Assembly: GCA_944739405.2 (NCBI GenBank) | Contig: OX123182.2 | Span: 55,183,183 to 55,247,182 of the forward strand | DNA from: Euclidia mi | Taxonomy: Eukaryota; Arthropoda; Insecta; Lepidoptera; Erebidae | DNA: 64,000 nucleotides | Reading direction: 5' to 3' | Shown: piece by piece, positions 11,101 to 22,703 of the stretch | Layout: each line of letters opens with the position of its first letter | Numbering within the stretch: the stretch's first letter is position 1 | Made by a program: the position numbers and the translations under genes | Notes under the pieces: model-generated | Seen by the model: the letters and a program-made list of their open reading frames with translations, nothing else | Database searches by the model: none | Told to the model about the DNA's origin: nothing

Positions 11101-11589
11101 TTGAAGCGAGCTTCTATCAAAACTTACTACAAGCCGCCAACGAAGATCAGTCAATTATTACCATCTGTCATGTGTCAGTTACCCTTGCAAGAGGCCGGTG
11201 TCTACAAAATTGACTGTGAATGTGGGCTCTCATACATTGGACAAACCAAGAGAAGCATAGGCATTCGACTCAAAGAACATATAGCTGACATAAAACATAA
11301 ACGGTCAACAAAGTCTGCTGTGTGTGAACATGTGGAACAAGGACCCAACCACTACCTGCGATTTGATGAACCACACATACTCGCAAAAGAACATCGTTTT
11401 CTTCCAAGGATGATACGAGAGGCTATTGAAATTTAAAAACACCCTAATTTCAATAGGGAAGATGGTTGGAATGTTCCTCCAGCTTGGGACTCTGTCATAA
11501 TGCTAATGAAACCCAAAAAGGACAAAGTCACCAGAAGACCTAAGGACACTGTGAGCTCATTCTGCGTAGATAGTAACACCAATAGTTGA
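11101..11589 (+). pseudogene. Penelope-like GIY-YIG endonuclease domain, one nonsense codon
   Basis: Opens directly at the head-to-head junction with KRASIKTYYKPPTKISQLLP and contains GVYKIDCECGLSYIGQT, GIRLKEH and AVCEH. A TAA at 11434-11436 interrupts it where the sister copies have AAA; the frame continues to a natural TGA at 11587-11589. There is no RT domain in this half. Confidence 0.85.
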
Positions 11590-12069
11590 AAAATGTTCGG
11601 GAACTTTGAGATAACTTTTAAATTCAAGACAAAGACAAATACCACCTCAGTCTGCCGTGAACATGAATCCTGTTAAGAATTCGAAACGTCGGCTAGTAAT
11701 AAAAATGTAGTTTCTAGATCATTCGGTTTAAATGTAATAACTTAGTAACCAGTGAAACCACTATAACGCGATAAAATCCGGAAACTGTAGTTTAATTTCA
11801 ATGTGTAACATTAGCGTAAACCCAAGAAAATATTATGATAACTTATACATTCAAGAAAAAGACAAATATCACCTCAGTCTGCCGTGAACATGAATTCTGT
11901 AAAGAATTCGAAACGTTGGCTAGTAATAAATTAAAAATATAGTTTCTAGATCTTTAGTTTCAAATGTAATAACTTAGTGAAACCAATGCAACGCGATAAA
12001 ATCCGTAAACTGTAGTTTAATTTCAATGTGTAACATTCGCGTAAACCCAAGAAGATACAACCAGTTCAT

Positions 12070-12604
12070 GTTCAATTTCAGTAATCATATAGTAGGAAGC
12101 TCGTTTAGCCGGTAGCAAGCAGTACATGGTGGCTTGATGATTTTAATTAATAAGCAACTTAAATTTAAGGAGCGTCATGTTATTGTAAGTCTGCCTGTTG
12201 AGCGAACTATTGAGGTAGCCTGTGTGGAACTGTGGAGATTTATTGTAATAAGTGTATACAGGCCTCCTTCAGCATTGTATGATAGCTTCAAGCGTATTAT
12301 GGATGAGATATTAAACAAAGTTGCAAAAATAAATAAAAATGTTGTTGTGTGCGGTGACTTTAATGTAAATTTATTGGAGGATAGTAGTCTTAGTAAAAAA
12401 ATGAAAGCGCTGTTTCTATCATATAATCTGAAGAACTTATTCTTAGAGCCCACAAGAGTTACTTCCTCTACATCTACTTGCCTAGATAATATATTTACAG
12501 ATATCATAGTAAGAGACACGCAAATTATTAGACAGTTAAACTCAGACCATTGTGGATAGCAGATCTCTTTTAATGATAACAATAAGAATGTTTCGAGGCA
12601 AAAA
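12070..12604 (+). pseudogene. LINE AP-endonuclease C-terminal part
   Basis: Continuation of the endonuclease begun at 9487. The long open stretch is 12134-12559, with the signatures VYRPPS, GDFNVNLLE and, near the end, LNSDHCG, so the conserved Tyr, Asp-x-Asn and the terminal Ser-Asp-His are all present. A TAG follows at once (12557-12559), and readable sequence goes on to a TGA near 12602 where the DNA transposon enters. Confidence 0.85.
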
Positions 12605-12605
12605 A

Positions 12606-14070
12606 CACGCTGATTTTTTATTGGTTTAGGAAAAAGAAACCTCATGTCCGAAATAAAATCCTCTATTCATATTCGAAATTCATATAGCACCTAAAACAAA
12701 AAAGTGATGAAAGTCAGTAACTGTTGGAAATGCGTAGTACGCACAATTCTCTCGAGTTAGGTATGTTCGAGCGCCGCGCGGTCGTGACCTCGCCGCGCGT
12801 GCCGCCCGGCGACGTCAGTTGGTTACCTACAGCGGTTGTAGGTAGTTAGTGCGGACCGGGTGATACGTAATTTACTTAGAAACCACGATTTAGGTAATTA
12901 CGATGCCAACAATTTTAAACACATGTTTTTTCTTCTTTTGTTCTCTTTTTAAGAACCACTCCCGCACCCTAGTGCTAAGTCCTGTGTTACTACGGACGTT
13001 ACAAACCTACCACTAACGGACACAAGAGTCGAAACAAGAATTTATGAATCACACAAAGTGTTGTGTCAAACATCGCTTAAACCACTAGGTACGCCAACCA
13101 TGAAGTGCAGTAATAAATAATTAGAACAATAAACGTATGTAACTAAATAGATATACCTATTCAATAATTCCTTCGTAGTTCGTACATTACTCGGACTAAA
13201 GAATCAATAATCGTTGAAATAAGCTGTGGGTTCACGTCGTTTCACGAAATCATAATGAACTTCTAGAAGAAACACGATAAACTAAGAATTATTAGTTACG
13301 TTGTTTGTCATAGGTACCTTCATTATCTTTTGAATATCTTGACAAAGATTTTAACAATAGAAAACTTTAGTACCTACTTGCGTATTTCTAAAGTATTTCC
13401 TTTGCTGTCTGCTGCCTACATCACAATCAATTTACACCCATATTATGTTTTGGTTGCACTTGTGTTTCGTTCACCTTATCTTAACACCTATGTAATTTAA
13501 CTACACTTCGAACACGTCGCTTCTTCCGTGTTCTCTCCAAACACGTAATAATTAGGTACATAGGAACCAAAATACTCGACTTATTACGTAACACGGAGAC
13601 AAAGTGATGGGATAAAACGTGACATACAACTATCTCGCTGACCTAATTTCTTAAGACTGAAGTTCAAGGCTACGGACTACTGGCCCATGCCAAATGAACC
13701 CGAACACAGTCAAACGTGACTGGACACGAGTGACGCATTGCGCCCGCGTCAAGCCACCGCTATTGGCTGGCCCCGTGTTGAAATGCAGACGGGGCCTCTC
13801 ATGCAAGCAAGGCGCGATTGAGGGAAGGGGGTATCGCAGACACCGCAGTTGAGTGACCAATGCCTAGTACCTATGTGTGTGTATATGACACGATCGAACG
13901 GATTTCGTTTGCGCGCGGCAATGGTGATACTTCGTGCTCTCGAACTATCCAATTATTTATTTTCTCAATATTTTTTTAGCTTATATTTCAAATATTATTA
14001 GCTGGTTAGGTTCTGTTAACGATAAGTAATAAGATGGCTTTCGCTCCAAAACCAATTAAAAGTCAGCGTG
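12606..14070. mobile_element. Non-autonomous DNA transposon (1.46 kb) inside the LINE
   Basis: The left end CACGCTGATTTTTTATTGG and the reverse complement of the right end CACGCTGACTTTTAATTGG agree over about 30 bases with small differences. The interior has no transposase and includes two GC-rich stretches (about 12770-12860 and 13735-13850). LINE coding resumes just past the right end. No clear target duplication. Confidence 0.55.
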
Positions 14071-14089
14071 TATACTTGTAATACCTAAA

Positions 14090-16285
14090 ACTGCAACTCG
14101 TTTTGCTAGGTTTCAAAGTAAACTAATGACTAGCTGGTCACTGTTAGATGATGAAGGTGACCCTAATTTGTTATATAATAGATATTTCAAAGCGTTTTGT
14201 ACAGAATTTAATTCGGTTTTCACACCTAGAACGGTTACAGTTGGAGGTAATGCAACCTTCTGTGAATGGGCAACAACTGGGATTCACAAAAGTAGAAAGA
14301 GATTGTATGAGCTATATGACGAGAGAAACTTTAATTTAACACTTTCACGGACAGTAAACGCCTATACTGTGTCGTTTACTGTCCATGAAAGTGTTAAGTG
14401 AACAATTTCAGGATTATGTTAGAAACTATGCTAGGATATTTCGGAAACTTTGCAAGAAAGCTAAGTCTCTTTACCTGAGTTCAAGGATTAGGAGTAGTGA
14501 CGATAAAATGAAAATGACATCGAATATAATAAACAGCGAGACTGGGAAAGTTAAAAGTAAAAGTTCAAAATTTAGTTTGAACATTGATAACGAGACTATT
14601 ACATCAGACTCAAAAGTTGCATCGGCGTTTGAAAGTTTTTTAACTGAGATCCCCGTTATTACTACTAGATCTTTGGACTCATCAACCAATGCAGCGGAAT
14701 CTCTTTTAAAAGAAAACATGAGTACAACCTATACCTAGTAATTTCTCATTTCAGTATATAAATTCAAATGATGTTATAAAAGCTTTTAATACTATAAATT
14801 TAAAGAAGACTGCAGACTTGTTGGGAAATTCCGTTACTATTACCAAGTCCATTATTGCTTTAGCTGCTAACAGATTAGCTTTAATATTTAAGAAGTGTAT
14901 TGACTATGGTGTATTTCCTGATCTTATGAAAGATAGCAAGGTAATACCTTTGTACAAAGCAGGTAGCACATCAGACCCCACCAACTATAGGTCCATTTCT
15001 GTGCTGTCCACATTTAGCAAAATTTTCGAGAAATTGATACTAGACCAACTGCAAAGTTATTTTGATAACAACGAGCTTCTACACTCTAAACAATTTGGTT
15101 ATACAAAGGGGCGCTCCACGACCGATGCCGGTGTTGAGCTTGTAAAACATATCTTTGATGCCTGGGACGATTAACATGATGCTTTAGGTGTCTTCTGTGA
15201 TTTGTCCAAGGCCTTTGATTGTGTAGAACATGATACATTGATCAGGAAATTACACTATGGTTTAAGCAGTTCTGCTCTGCATCTTCTTTATCATATTTGA
15301 GTAATAGGATTCAGAGAGTTGATGTCAACGGGACGCGTTCGCATGGGTCTGTAGTCAAAATGGGCATCCCACAGGGTTCAATCCTCGGTTCTTTTTTATT
15401 TTTAGTTTATATTAATGACTTACCACACCTCTTTAATGACAAGCACGACATAGTACTGTTTGCTGATGATACCTCACTTTTATTTAAATTAAAATGACAG
15501 CAAATTGATATGGACGATGTAAACATCTCAAAGGTGGTTCGTTGGTTTGAGGTTAACAACCTGCTTTTAAATAGAATAAAAACTAAATGTATTCGATTTT
15601 TGATGCCTAACGTCAAACAAGTGAACACCTCAGTAAAGGTTAAGGATGATATGTTGAATCTTGTGGATAACATCAAATTTTTAGGCATTACACTAGATTC
15701 TAAGCTGCAATGGGGACCACATATTAGTAAATTGTCAAATAGACTCAGCTCTGCAGCATATGCAGTCAGGAAAATTCACCAGTTAACTGACATTGACACT
15801 GCCAGGCTTGTATATCATAGCTATTTTCATAGTATAATGTCATACGGTATTCTCCTGTGGGGAAATGCTGCCGACATTCAGACATGTTTGTTCTGCAGAA
15901 AAGAGCTATTCGAGCAATTTATAATTTGGATTATGGGGCTTCGTTAAGGAATAAATTCAAGGAAATAAACATTTTAACAGTTGCAAGCCAGTACATTTAT
16001 TCCAACCTAATATATTTATTCCAAAACAAGGCCTCATACTCAAAGAAAAGTGATATCCACAATTTGAATACTAGAAATAAGAGTAAGCTAGTAGTGCCGG
16101 GTATCCGGCTAGAGAAAATAAAAAAATCTTTTCAAGGCCAATGTGTGCGCTTTTAAAATAAAGTGCCAAGCTATATTCAAAATTTATGTTATAGTAAATT
16201 CAAAAAGATTATAAAACGTAAGCTTTGTCAAAAAGGGTACTATTCAGTGCTAGATTATATTGAAGATAAAAATGCTTGGGATTAA
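14090..16285 (+). pseudogene. LINE reverse transcriptase, multiply frameshifted
   Basis: Pieces in order: linker with ATTGIHKSRKRLYELYDE (14126-14337), a second linker block with FRKLCKKAKSLYLSS (14385-14738), RT start with KDSKVIPLYKAGST and NYRSISVLSTFSKIFEK (14818-15174), CDLSKAFDCVEHDTL after a TAA, then GIPQGSILGSFLFLVYINDLP and the catalytic FADD (15297-15497), thumb with NIKFLGITLDSKLQWGPHI (15510-15900), and a C-terminus in another frame (15857-16156). The LSKAFD, PQGS and ADD boxes place it in the CR1/jockey group. At least four stops or shifts make it non-functional. Confidence 0.85.
14336..14397. repeat. 25-bp fold-back with 12-nt loop inside LINE coding sequence
   Basis: 14336-14360 and 14373-14397 are reverse complements with a single mismatch (arm TTAACACTTTCACGGACAGT...). 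It replaces part of the LINE linker and breaks the frame between 14337 and 14385. Confidence 0.9.
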
Positions 16286-16693
16286 TTTGTTCGGTCCCAT
16301 AGGCTACTTATGTTTGATTAGTGTTAAGTTTCATGTGAGTGTGAGTTATTGTGTCTTCATTATGCTAGTTAGTACTTTTATATTATTATTAAAAAGCCTT
16401 ATTAATTGACAACAACATTATAGACACACCAGCTCATATACCTATGAAAAATTCAATGTAGTTACTAAGTTTTTAAATTGTATAGGATCAAGACGTAGAA
16501 AAGAGTGGCCTGGAATTTCTTGCCTGATTCGCCTCACGAGGCTCTATTTTCTGAACAGGCATTTTTTTCAATGCTCAACTATGTTAATATGCATTTAAAT
16601 TTACTTTTTTATTTTTTTATTTGTATGACTTTCGGACGTGTCCAAAAAATTTAAACATTTTTATGGAAATAAACATATTGGAGTTTGAGTTTG

Positions 16694-17524
16694 CCTCACT
16701 GAAGAAAATCCAACAATTTAGCAACGCAATCTAAGCTACAATATAAGATGGTAGTATTCTCATAGGTGTAGTCATCGATAAACATTAAGTCTAGCAACAT
16801 ACTACACTATAACAACCTTACCATTGAGGATATTTTTTATGTTAGTAGAGTTATGCTGATTTATGCATGAATGGGCCCGATTGACTGGGAATGTACTACC
16901 CTCTCACAGAAAAGCGAAGTATCATACCTATACCGGTCCCTTTTGTTCAGTGAGTGAGATTTAAAAATGCAAGATAATTTACGGTAGCACCAGAATTTAA
17001 AAACAAGTATTTGGAAATGGCATACAGGCAGTTTAAAACTGTGCAACTAGGTGATACGGACTTGTAAAGACGTAGTTTTCCCAAGACAGGATACAGGATG
17101 TCGTACGGCAAGTTAGACGCCGCGGGAAAAAATCATGATGATATTTCTCGCTTATACTTTTAAACATTTATCAGCTTTGAAAACTTTGCGTAATGCTGTA
17201 AAATAAAGAAAATGTATAGGTATTATTTTATTCGATCGATAAATTGTTATCTGATAATACCCATCCCTTGTAATTATGAGGTAACTACTTGACTAAAGGA
17301 ATGTACAGGGTTCTGGTAATTTTAGTTATAATAATGTTAAATGTGTAATTTTACTAATATGTTCAGATCAGAGTGAACTGCTCTGAAGGTGTAGCGGTAT
17401 AAGCCGCCACCTTACTGCTTGGCATTACGACAGGCGTTGTGGATTCTATACCTACACTGAACAACACTTTTTGTGACTTTTTAAGAATTATATTATATTG
17501 ACAAAATTTAACAAATATTTATCA
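16694..17524. repeat. Unit-1 duplicated segment (pairs with about 42260-43000)
   Basis: Non-coding. Collinear similarity with 42260-43000 includes cgcaatctaagctacaatat and the block around ACGTAGTTTTCCCAAGACAG at about 17065-17090. A tRNA-like A-box string (ggtgtagcggtataagc) near 17387 may be a SINE fragment. Confidence 0.65.
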
Positions 17525-17731
17525 TCTTAATATATAAAATCCTCTCGTTACTGACTGACTGACAGACACGCTACAGCCGAAACTATTGGGCGCAGGTAGC
17601 TGAAATTTGGCATGTATGTTCCTTGGGGACCGTAGAGGTGCACTAAGAAGGGATTTCCCAAAATTCCCATAAGATCGGCCAAAACGGGTAAATTAAAAAT
17701 AATGGCAGGCGTAGCTGCTGGCGTCCTCTAG
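17525..17731 (+). mobile_element. Complete short non-autonomous Helitron, 207 bp
   Basis: Begins TC (TCTTAATATATAAAATCC), ends GGCGTCCT-CTAG, and sits exactly between host A (17524) and host T (17732). No TIR, no target duplication, no ORF: the hallmarks of a Helitron. A second full-length copy is at 41237-41445 (minus), and 5'-related sequences occur at 2397, 4565 and 60612. Confidence 0.85.
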
Positions 17732-17844
17732 TAACATATATACGAACAAAATAAAACTACTTATATAACTAAACTATCTTAAGCTAAAGCACAAAAACTA
17801 AATAATTAATGATAACAAAAGAAAAAGTAAATCAATAAAAAAAG

Positions 17845-18601
17845 AAAATTGACTTCGTCGCGTCAAGAAATTCAACGCTGTCGGCTGGTAGCGTGCCCAG
17901 AAGGCTGGCAGCATTGCCACGTTGAATGGCAATGCTTAATCTTTCTGCAAAATATAAACCAGCCTGGTCAACTGGTGGAACCTGGTGGAAATATAAACCT
18001 TCTGTTGACGGGAAGCGTCGATCAGTCTTTTGGCGATTTCTTTGTAAAGAGCGCTTGCACTAGGGCTCCATGGCCCCAGCGTTTCGACCCCAAACGGCTC
18101 AAAAACGTTATTACCAGATAGGTTTCCGTATTTGCGCCGTTTGAGGGTCTCCACTGAAGCAGCAGCAGCGCCAGCCGATCCAGCTGTGCTTGGAAGATGT
18201 GATGGCGCAAGGGTATCGACGCATGTCGCGTCCCATACCAGAGACCTGCACATCTTCCAAGGTAATAAGGATATACCGTCTGGTCTCTTCCTATCGTCGC
18301 GCACCAAGCCATTCGGTTCAAGATGAGCTGGTACTCCGGCGGTGACAAGAGATCGACGGAGTATGTCGTTAATGTGGGCATGTCGGGAATTACGCCCAGC
18401 ACTCCTGCTGAACGATAGGCCATGGTGGCCAAGACTGTCGACGGCTTCACCACAGCGACAGCGATGCGGAGAAACGCAAACAGCTCCCAAGCGTAGGCAA
18501 GAAACGATGCGGAAAGTTGTATCGTCCAACATAGTTCCTATGTTGGACGATGGAAGTGCTTGAAACCATAGCCCCGATTCCCACCCTCCCACAGCCAACA
18601 A
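17845..18601 (-). pseudogene. C-terminal fragment of an invertebrate retroelement polyprotein
   Basis: Minus-strand frame 18601-17936 (221 codons) begins after WFQALPSSNIGTMLDD and contains RLGAVCVSPHRCRCGEAVDSLGHHGLSFSRSAGRNSRH, i.e. a C-x-C...GHHGL cluster likely to bind zinc, then KRPDGISLLPW and LVWDATCVDTL, a PD...D-x-T arrangement reminiscent of a PD-(D/E)XK nuclease, then VEPFGVETLGPW-like sequence. The frame shifts near 17950 and the expected tail (RLSIAIQRGNAASLLGT) is readable downstream to about 17880. I recognise the type from retroelement ORFs widespread in invertebrates but cannot name the clade. The N-terminal RT is absent. Confidence 0.55.
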
Positions 18602-19080
18602 ACTTTTGTGACTTACAAGTGTTTTTCGAGTGTGGGTGTTCTTTGGGTCCGTAGATTGTATGGCTGTGAAGTCTCCAAATTTTCAGGATTGACTTCTAGT
18701 GCGGGCGTTGTTTGTATATGCAGTAGAAAATATTTAAGCTTACCCATATTTACACTCCGTCGTCATCATTCTAGTATTATATCGGTTTAACCTTTTTATC
18801 TAGTCTAACCGGAAATGTCAAATTATTAGCTGTGCAGCACACACTATGTTTATAAAAACATATTTTACAATATAAATAAACCGATTACAATCTATAAAAT
18901 AATCAATAACAAGTTTTTTTTTCAACTCAAATACAAGGTTCGTCAAATGTAAACAGATAAACACATCGCTGAATTAATTCAATAGCTGTTTTGTTGGCAT
19001 TCAATTTGAAATAAAGATTCATTGCAAACACACTGACGAACCGATGCCATGAAAATACAGTTTTATTAAATGCTTTTAAT

Positions 19081-19265
19081 TAACCACTGCACCAAACTTA
19101 CTTTGGTGCAGTGGTTAAGCGATTGGCAGGCTTCGATCACCATACAAGTCAACACTTTGTGTGATGCACAAAATGTTGTTTCGAGTCTGGGAATAAGTAG
19201 TGTTCGTTAATTGAATGTTTGTTAAATCATCATTTATTCCTAGTCTGGTAGTTGTCTTTATACAT
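19081..19265 (+). mobile_element. tRNA-like SINE with a 16-bp inverted head
   Basis: From 19100: TTTGGTGCAGTGGTTAAGCG (A box), a CACTTTGTGTGATGCAC core and GTTTCGAGTCTGGG (B-box-like). The same element lies at 44403-44575, so it inserted before the duplication, and on the minus strand at 58670-58885. At 19081-19117 its first 16 bases are repeated as a perfect fold-back with loop CTTAC that the 44.4-kb copy lacks. Confidence 0.65.
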
Positions 19266-19942
19266 AGAAAAAAGAGAAAACACTAGATTTAATAAAACTT
19301 TATGTTAATAAACGATCTATCCTAAAACAAGTGAGTAAATACATTTCTAAAGCACTTTTGCCTTACAATAGAGACCCCAATACTTAAAGTACAATTTTAT
19401 TTTTGCCTTTGAAGATATCGTTTGTTAATGAGTGAAGGCAGAATTTCAAATACGACGTAACTTACAGAGCGTTATGCAAAGGATAACTGGAGCGATAAGT
19501 GGCTCGATCTCGACGTATTACAATAATTTAGTCAGCATTTCCAAGCGCCCGCCACGCCAGTAACGTTCTGAACGGAACTCGAAATATTATTGTGCTACTG
19601 TAAGTTTTATATACTATTTTATTTAAAATGTTTACATTTGAACTTTGCTAGCGAATTTGTTAATAACAAAAATTTCAATAATAAAATAGTTCAATAAATT
19701 TCCTGAGTCCGAATTAATTGAGTACGTACGTAATTTCGGCTTTGAATTAAACCGCTTAGTAATTACTTAAAAGATACGATATATAGACCACTGGTATAAC
19801 CCACATAGAAGATGTTTGGATAAATAGAAAATACTTCACATTTTTACGATATTAAATTTATAGCATCATTATTTAAATGTTAATATAAATAGCAAAGCTT
19901 TGAAAGTAGGTATTTATTTGATTCCTCCGCAGGAACTACTGC

Positions 19943-21246
19943 CACATGAGTAGATAAACGGAACAGAGACACAGCTTCTTAGGAGCTTGTAAATTTGTTA
20001 CCTATTTTGGTAGGGTTGTCACAATACATAGGTTAAGACAAATCGCTTGTTCGGTATACGACAGATTCAGGATTGGACAGATTCGTGATTCGGGTGATTC
20101 CCAACTCGACAGATTCGTTGATTGGGCAGATTCTTGGACTCGACGGATTCACTATACGGCAGAAATACAGTTGAAAAATAGCAAGTGGAACCAAAAAAGG
20201 CATGCACCTGAAACTTTTAAAAGCACGGAATAAAAATATACATTTGTTACCAACGACACGACGTGACGATGTGATTTATTTGACATTCCCAACGATACCA
20301 CTAATAGTGTTGAATATTTTTCTGGTAATATGATCTATTTTGTGAATAAACATAGGAATCTCCTTTAGCTATTATGTGCCACTAGTTTTACCACGGGGAT
20401 AGGTACCTAAAATAAGTTTCAAAAGAAATTGAGTAATACAAATGAACGTCTACAAAACAAATGACTATAAAGTGATCAACCATCGATATGGCTTACAAAA
20501 AACAGGTACTTGCGATTTTCGACCTTATTGACAATTTATGACAGACTTTTTTTTGCTATTTTTTGCTTTCTGACATTGATATGTTAATAAAATTATAAAT
20601 TCTGAGTTACGTCGATAACGTCGAAAATCGCATGCACCTGTTTTTCGTAAGCCCTATCGATGGCTGATCACTTTCTGATAGTCATTGGTTTTGTAAACGT
20701 TAATTGCTTTTACACAATTTCACAACTAATGACTTCATGAGTTCCCCTGGGGGATCGGTCTAGGAGATCCTGGTGGACAACATGCAAACATGTTTAGTAT
20801 TTCGTTGCCAACATTGACGGTATTTATGTAAAGATCGAAATATTCGCGAAACTTTTGCTCGAGCAAATCAACAAATGCGATAAAATTATCAGGAGATATA
20901 ATTAAAAAACCCAATTGTACGTTACCATCGTTAAAATCTTTATAATGACTGAATTATTTCATCTTGTATTATTCATACACACTGTACAATAACCAACCAT
21001 TATTAATAATAAAGTACCACTTTTTTACATTAAAATATTAAAACTTGCAACGTACAAAACAAACAACGTGCGTCGTAATAACCCTGAGATTGTCAACTGC
21101 CTGTGCCTACGTAAACCGGTTTTTTCCAGTTTCGCCGCGTACACGACAAGCGGCCAGTGGTCACGCACACATGCGCGGCGTGCTAGTGCAACCGATTCGC
21201 GCTGTTGTATGAAGCTGTGTCCCTGTTCCGTTTATCTACTCATGTG
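19943..21246. mobile_element. Non-autonomous DNA transposon, 1304 bp, 7-bp target duplication
   Basis: The ends CACATGAGTAGATAAACGG... and its reverse complement match over 36 bases with one difference (a/g). CTACTGC flanks both sides (19936-19942 and 21247-21253). The duplicate copy at about 45060-45080 has a continuous ctattgctatcagaaaacag and no element: an empty site. No transposase ORF inside. Confidence 0.8.
20445..20701. mobile_element. Fold-back MITE nested in the 1.3-kb transposon
   Basis: About 80-base inverted arms (left AACGTCTACAAAACAAATGA, right ending TCATTGGTTTTGTAAACGTT) flank a centre of roughly 100 bases. Both arms contain a GCGATTTTCGAC block at the inner edge. Confidence 0.75.
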
Positions 21247-21284
21247 CTACTGCTATGGGAAAACAGGTTAAATATGTATAGTCC

Positions 21285-22066
21285 GTGCCACGAGAACATA
21301 GACTTTTTGTTAACAAAGAATTTCTACTAAGTGACTTAGCGATCCTTTATCAGAGGACAACATTTTTTTTTAGTTATCAAGAAGGGGTAAATGTAAAGTT
21401 AAATACAATTTTATAGGATCGCAACGCTCTTTCCGCTGCCGGCATCTCGAAAAAGTGGATGCAGAATAGCAGATGGCAAACTATTAGTCGCGCAGAAACT
21501 TATTTAGACCTAAAAACGAAATTGCGTTTTCAGACTACCGTTACTTTTAATGGATTTTGTATAAGTTCGTTCTGACGATTTCATTGAGAGACAACGTAAA
21601 ATATCCATGCCTAGAAATTTTTATGCAATGTACTAGATAGGTATCTGTAATATTATTCATTGTTGGTCAATAATTTAATATTTTAGGATAGGTAGGCTAC
21701 TTTGCAAATGATTTATCGTCTATGTACCTATATTTAAAATAAATCATGTCAATAATAGAGTAACATGTAGGTATGTACTCTATCATTTACATACATGGTA
21801 CTCTATGTTTCCTTAATTTACACAGTAAATTACGTGTAAAATGACAAAAAGATCGGCAAATTTATGAACATTCAACCATTCAAACACAAAACCAAGTATT
21901 TTTATTTCAGTAAAATTTAACAATATTAATTTAAAAACATAGTAGCATAATTAGGCATTGTAAAAAAATACTGTTCAAAAAGTATATAATCTAAATCACA
22001 ACTGTTTGAAAAAAGGTTGTGAAGCCCTGAATGTTTGTTTACGAAAAGTCTATCTTCTCGTGGCAC
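21285..22066. mobile_element. Non-autonomous DNA transposon, about 782 bp
   Basis: The left end GTGCCACGAGAACATAGACT and the reverse complement of the right end GTGCCACGAGAAGATAGACT match over about 31 bases with a few differences. The duplicate copy near 45088-45110 reads directly ttaaatatataggttag, so the element is absent there. The target duplication is not clear. Confidence 0.7.
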
Positions 22067-22505
22067 CAAATATAGGTTAGTATCAATATAGCAGTATACC
22101 ATTGTAATAGTGTTATTGTGACCTTAAAAGCAGACTTTATTTTCTTTTATTTTTACCAAAATACATTTTTTTAATAGCTTTACAGTTTACAGAGATTTAA
22201 CAATGACAATATGCGAGTACTATTTACGTAGCCGATTAAAGCAGTGCTACGCCTTCGAAGCCCTTACCTACAATATTCCCATGACATAAACACGATATAT
22301 AAATGTAAACAACAGCTGTTTTACCCCGATACGCGTTAACATAATGAACACTTGGCTCATAATTTTTCGATATTCTGTAAAAATCATTCTCGCCATTCGC
22401 AAGTAACTTTTGGAGAAATTTTTCTCACTCTAACTTAACACGTAAAGTTATTCATCAAGCGAATGTAATAATTTTATTTATCTACAACGTTTTTAACTTT
22501 TTAAG

Positions 22506-22703
22506 TTAAAAGGTTTTATTCAAACATCGGATGTTTGTAAGGAGGAAGTTCTTGGAGCTATTTTGTTGATGGTACTTGTTATTACCTGTTTCCTGCCCGT
22601 CGGACAAGAAAAATGGGCGGGTTTCCAAGTTGCCGCGTCCTTTATGGACGATAATCCAAGTGGATTTATGACGGACCGGATCAAAGAACTGGGAGTAACA
22701 TAG
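22506..22703 (+). pseudogene. Small unidentified ORF, unit-1 copy
   Basis: Frame of 65 codons behind a pyrimidine-rich TTTTTAACTTTTTAAG that could be a splice acceptor. It reads LKGFIQTSDVCKEEVLGAIL, then a hydrophobic stretch, then FQVAASFMDDN and MTDRIKELG, and stops at a TAG at 22701-22703; the partner at 45563-45820 continues another 20 codons. I do not recognise the family. A 33-base block including GTTGCCGCGTCC is identical between the copies, yet differences elsewhere are not biased to third codon positions, so selection for protein is not shown. Confidence 0.25.

Larger units (their letters stand above)
9621..12057. mobile_element. Penelope-like element, head-to-head double copy
   Basis: The 12-bp duplication CAACCAGTTCAT at 9609-9620 and 12058-12069 brackets the element. 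The left half is on the minus strand (RT plus GIY-YIG) and the right half is on the plus strand (GIY-YIG only, RT missing); they meet near 11098-11101. Both outer ends carry the same sequence in inverted orientation (TAGTTTCTAGATC and the block around GCGATAAAATCCG), so the pair has long terminal inverted repeats, and the right end has this block twice in tandem (about 11640-11830 and 11870-12050). Penelope elements often occur as such inverted, 5'-truncated partial dimers. Confidence 0.85.
9303..16693 (+). mobile_element. CR1/jockey-group LINE, decayed, carrying two nested insertions
   Basis: Endonuclease and reverse transcriptase fragments in one orientation are split by a Penelope-like element (9621-12057) and a DNA transposon (12606-14070). 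Removing them leaves about 3.5 kb. The flanks (cactca at about 9296-9302, and gcctcactgaag from 16694) join up in the duplicate copy near 42248-42265, which has no LINE, so the duplicate preserves the approximate empty site. The 3' end has aataaa (16667-16672) and a short T/A-rich tail. Confidence 0.75.

Noticed and set aside
18022..18453. 143-codon ORF antisense neighbour
   Set aside because: Shadow of the retroelement C-terminal frame on the same strand; no motifs.
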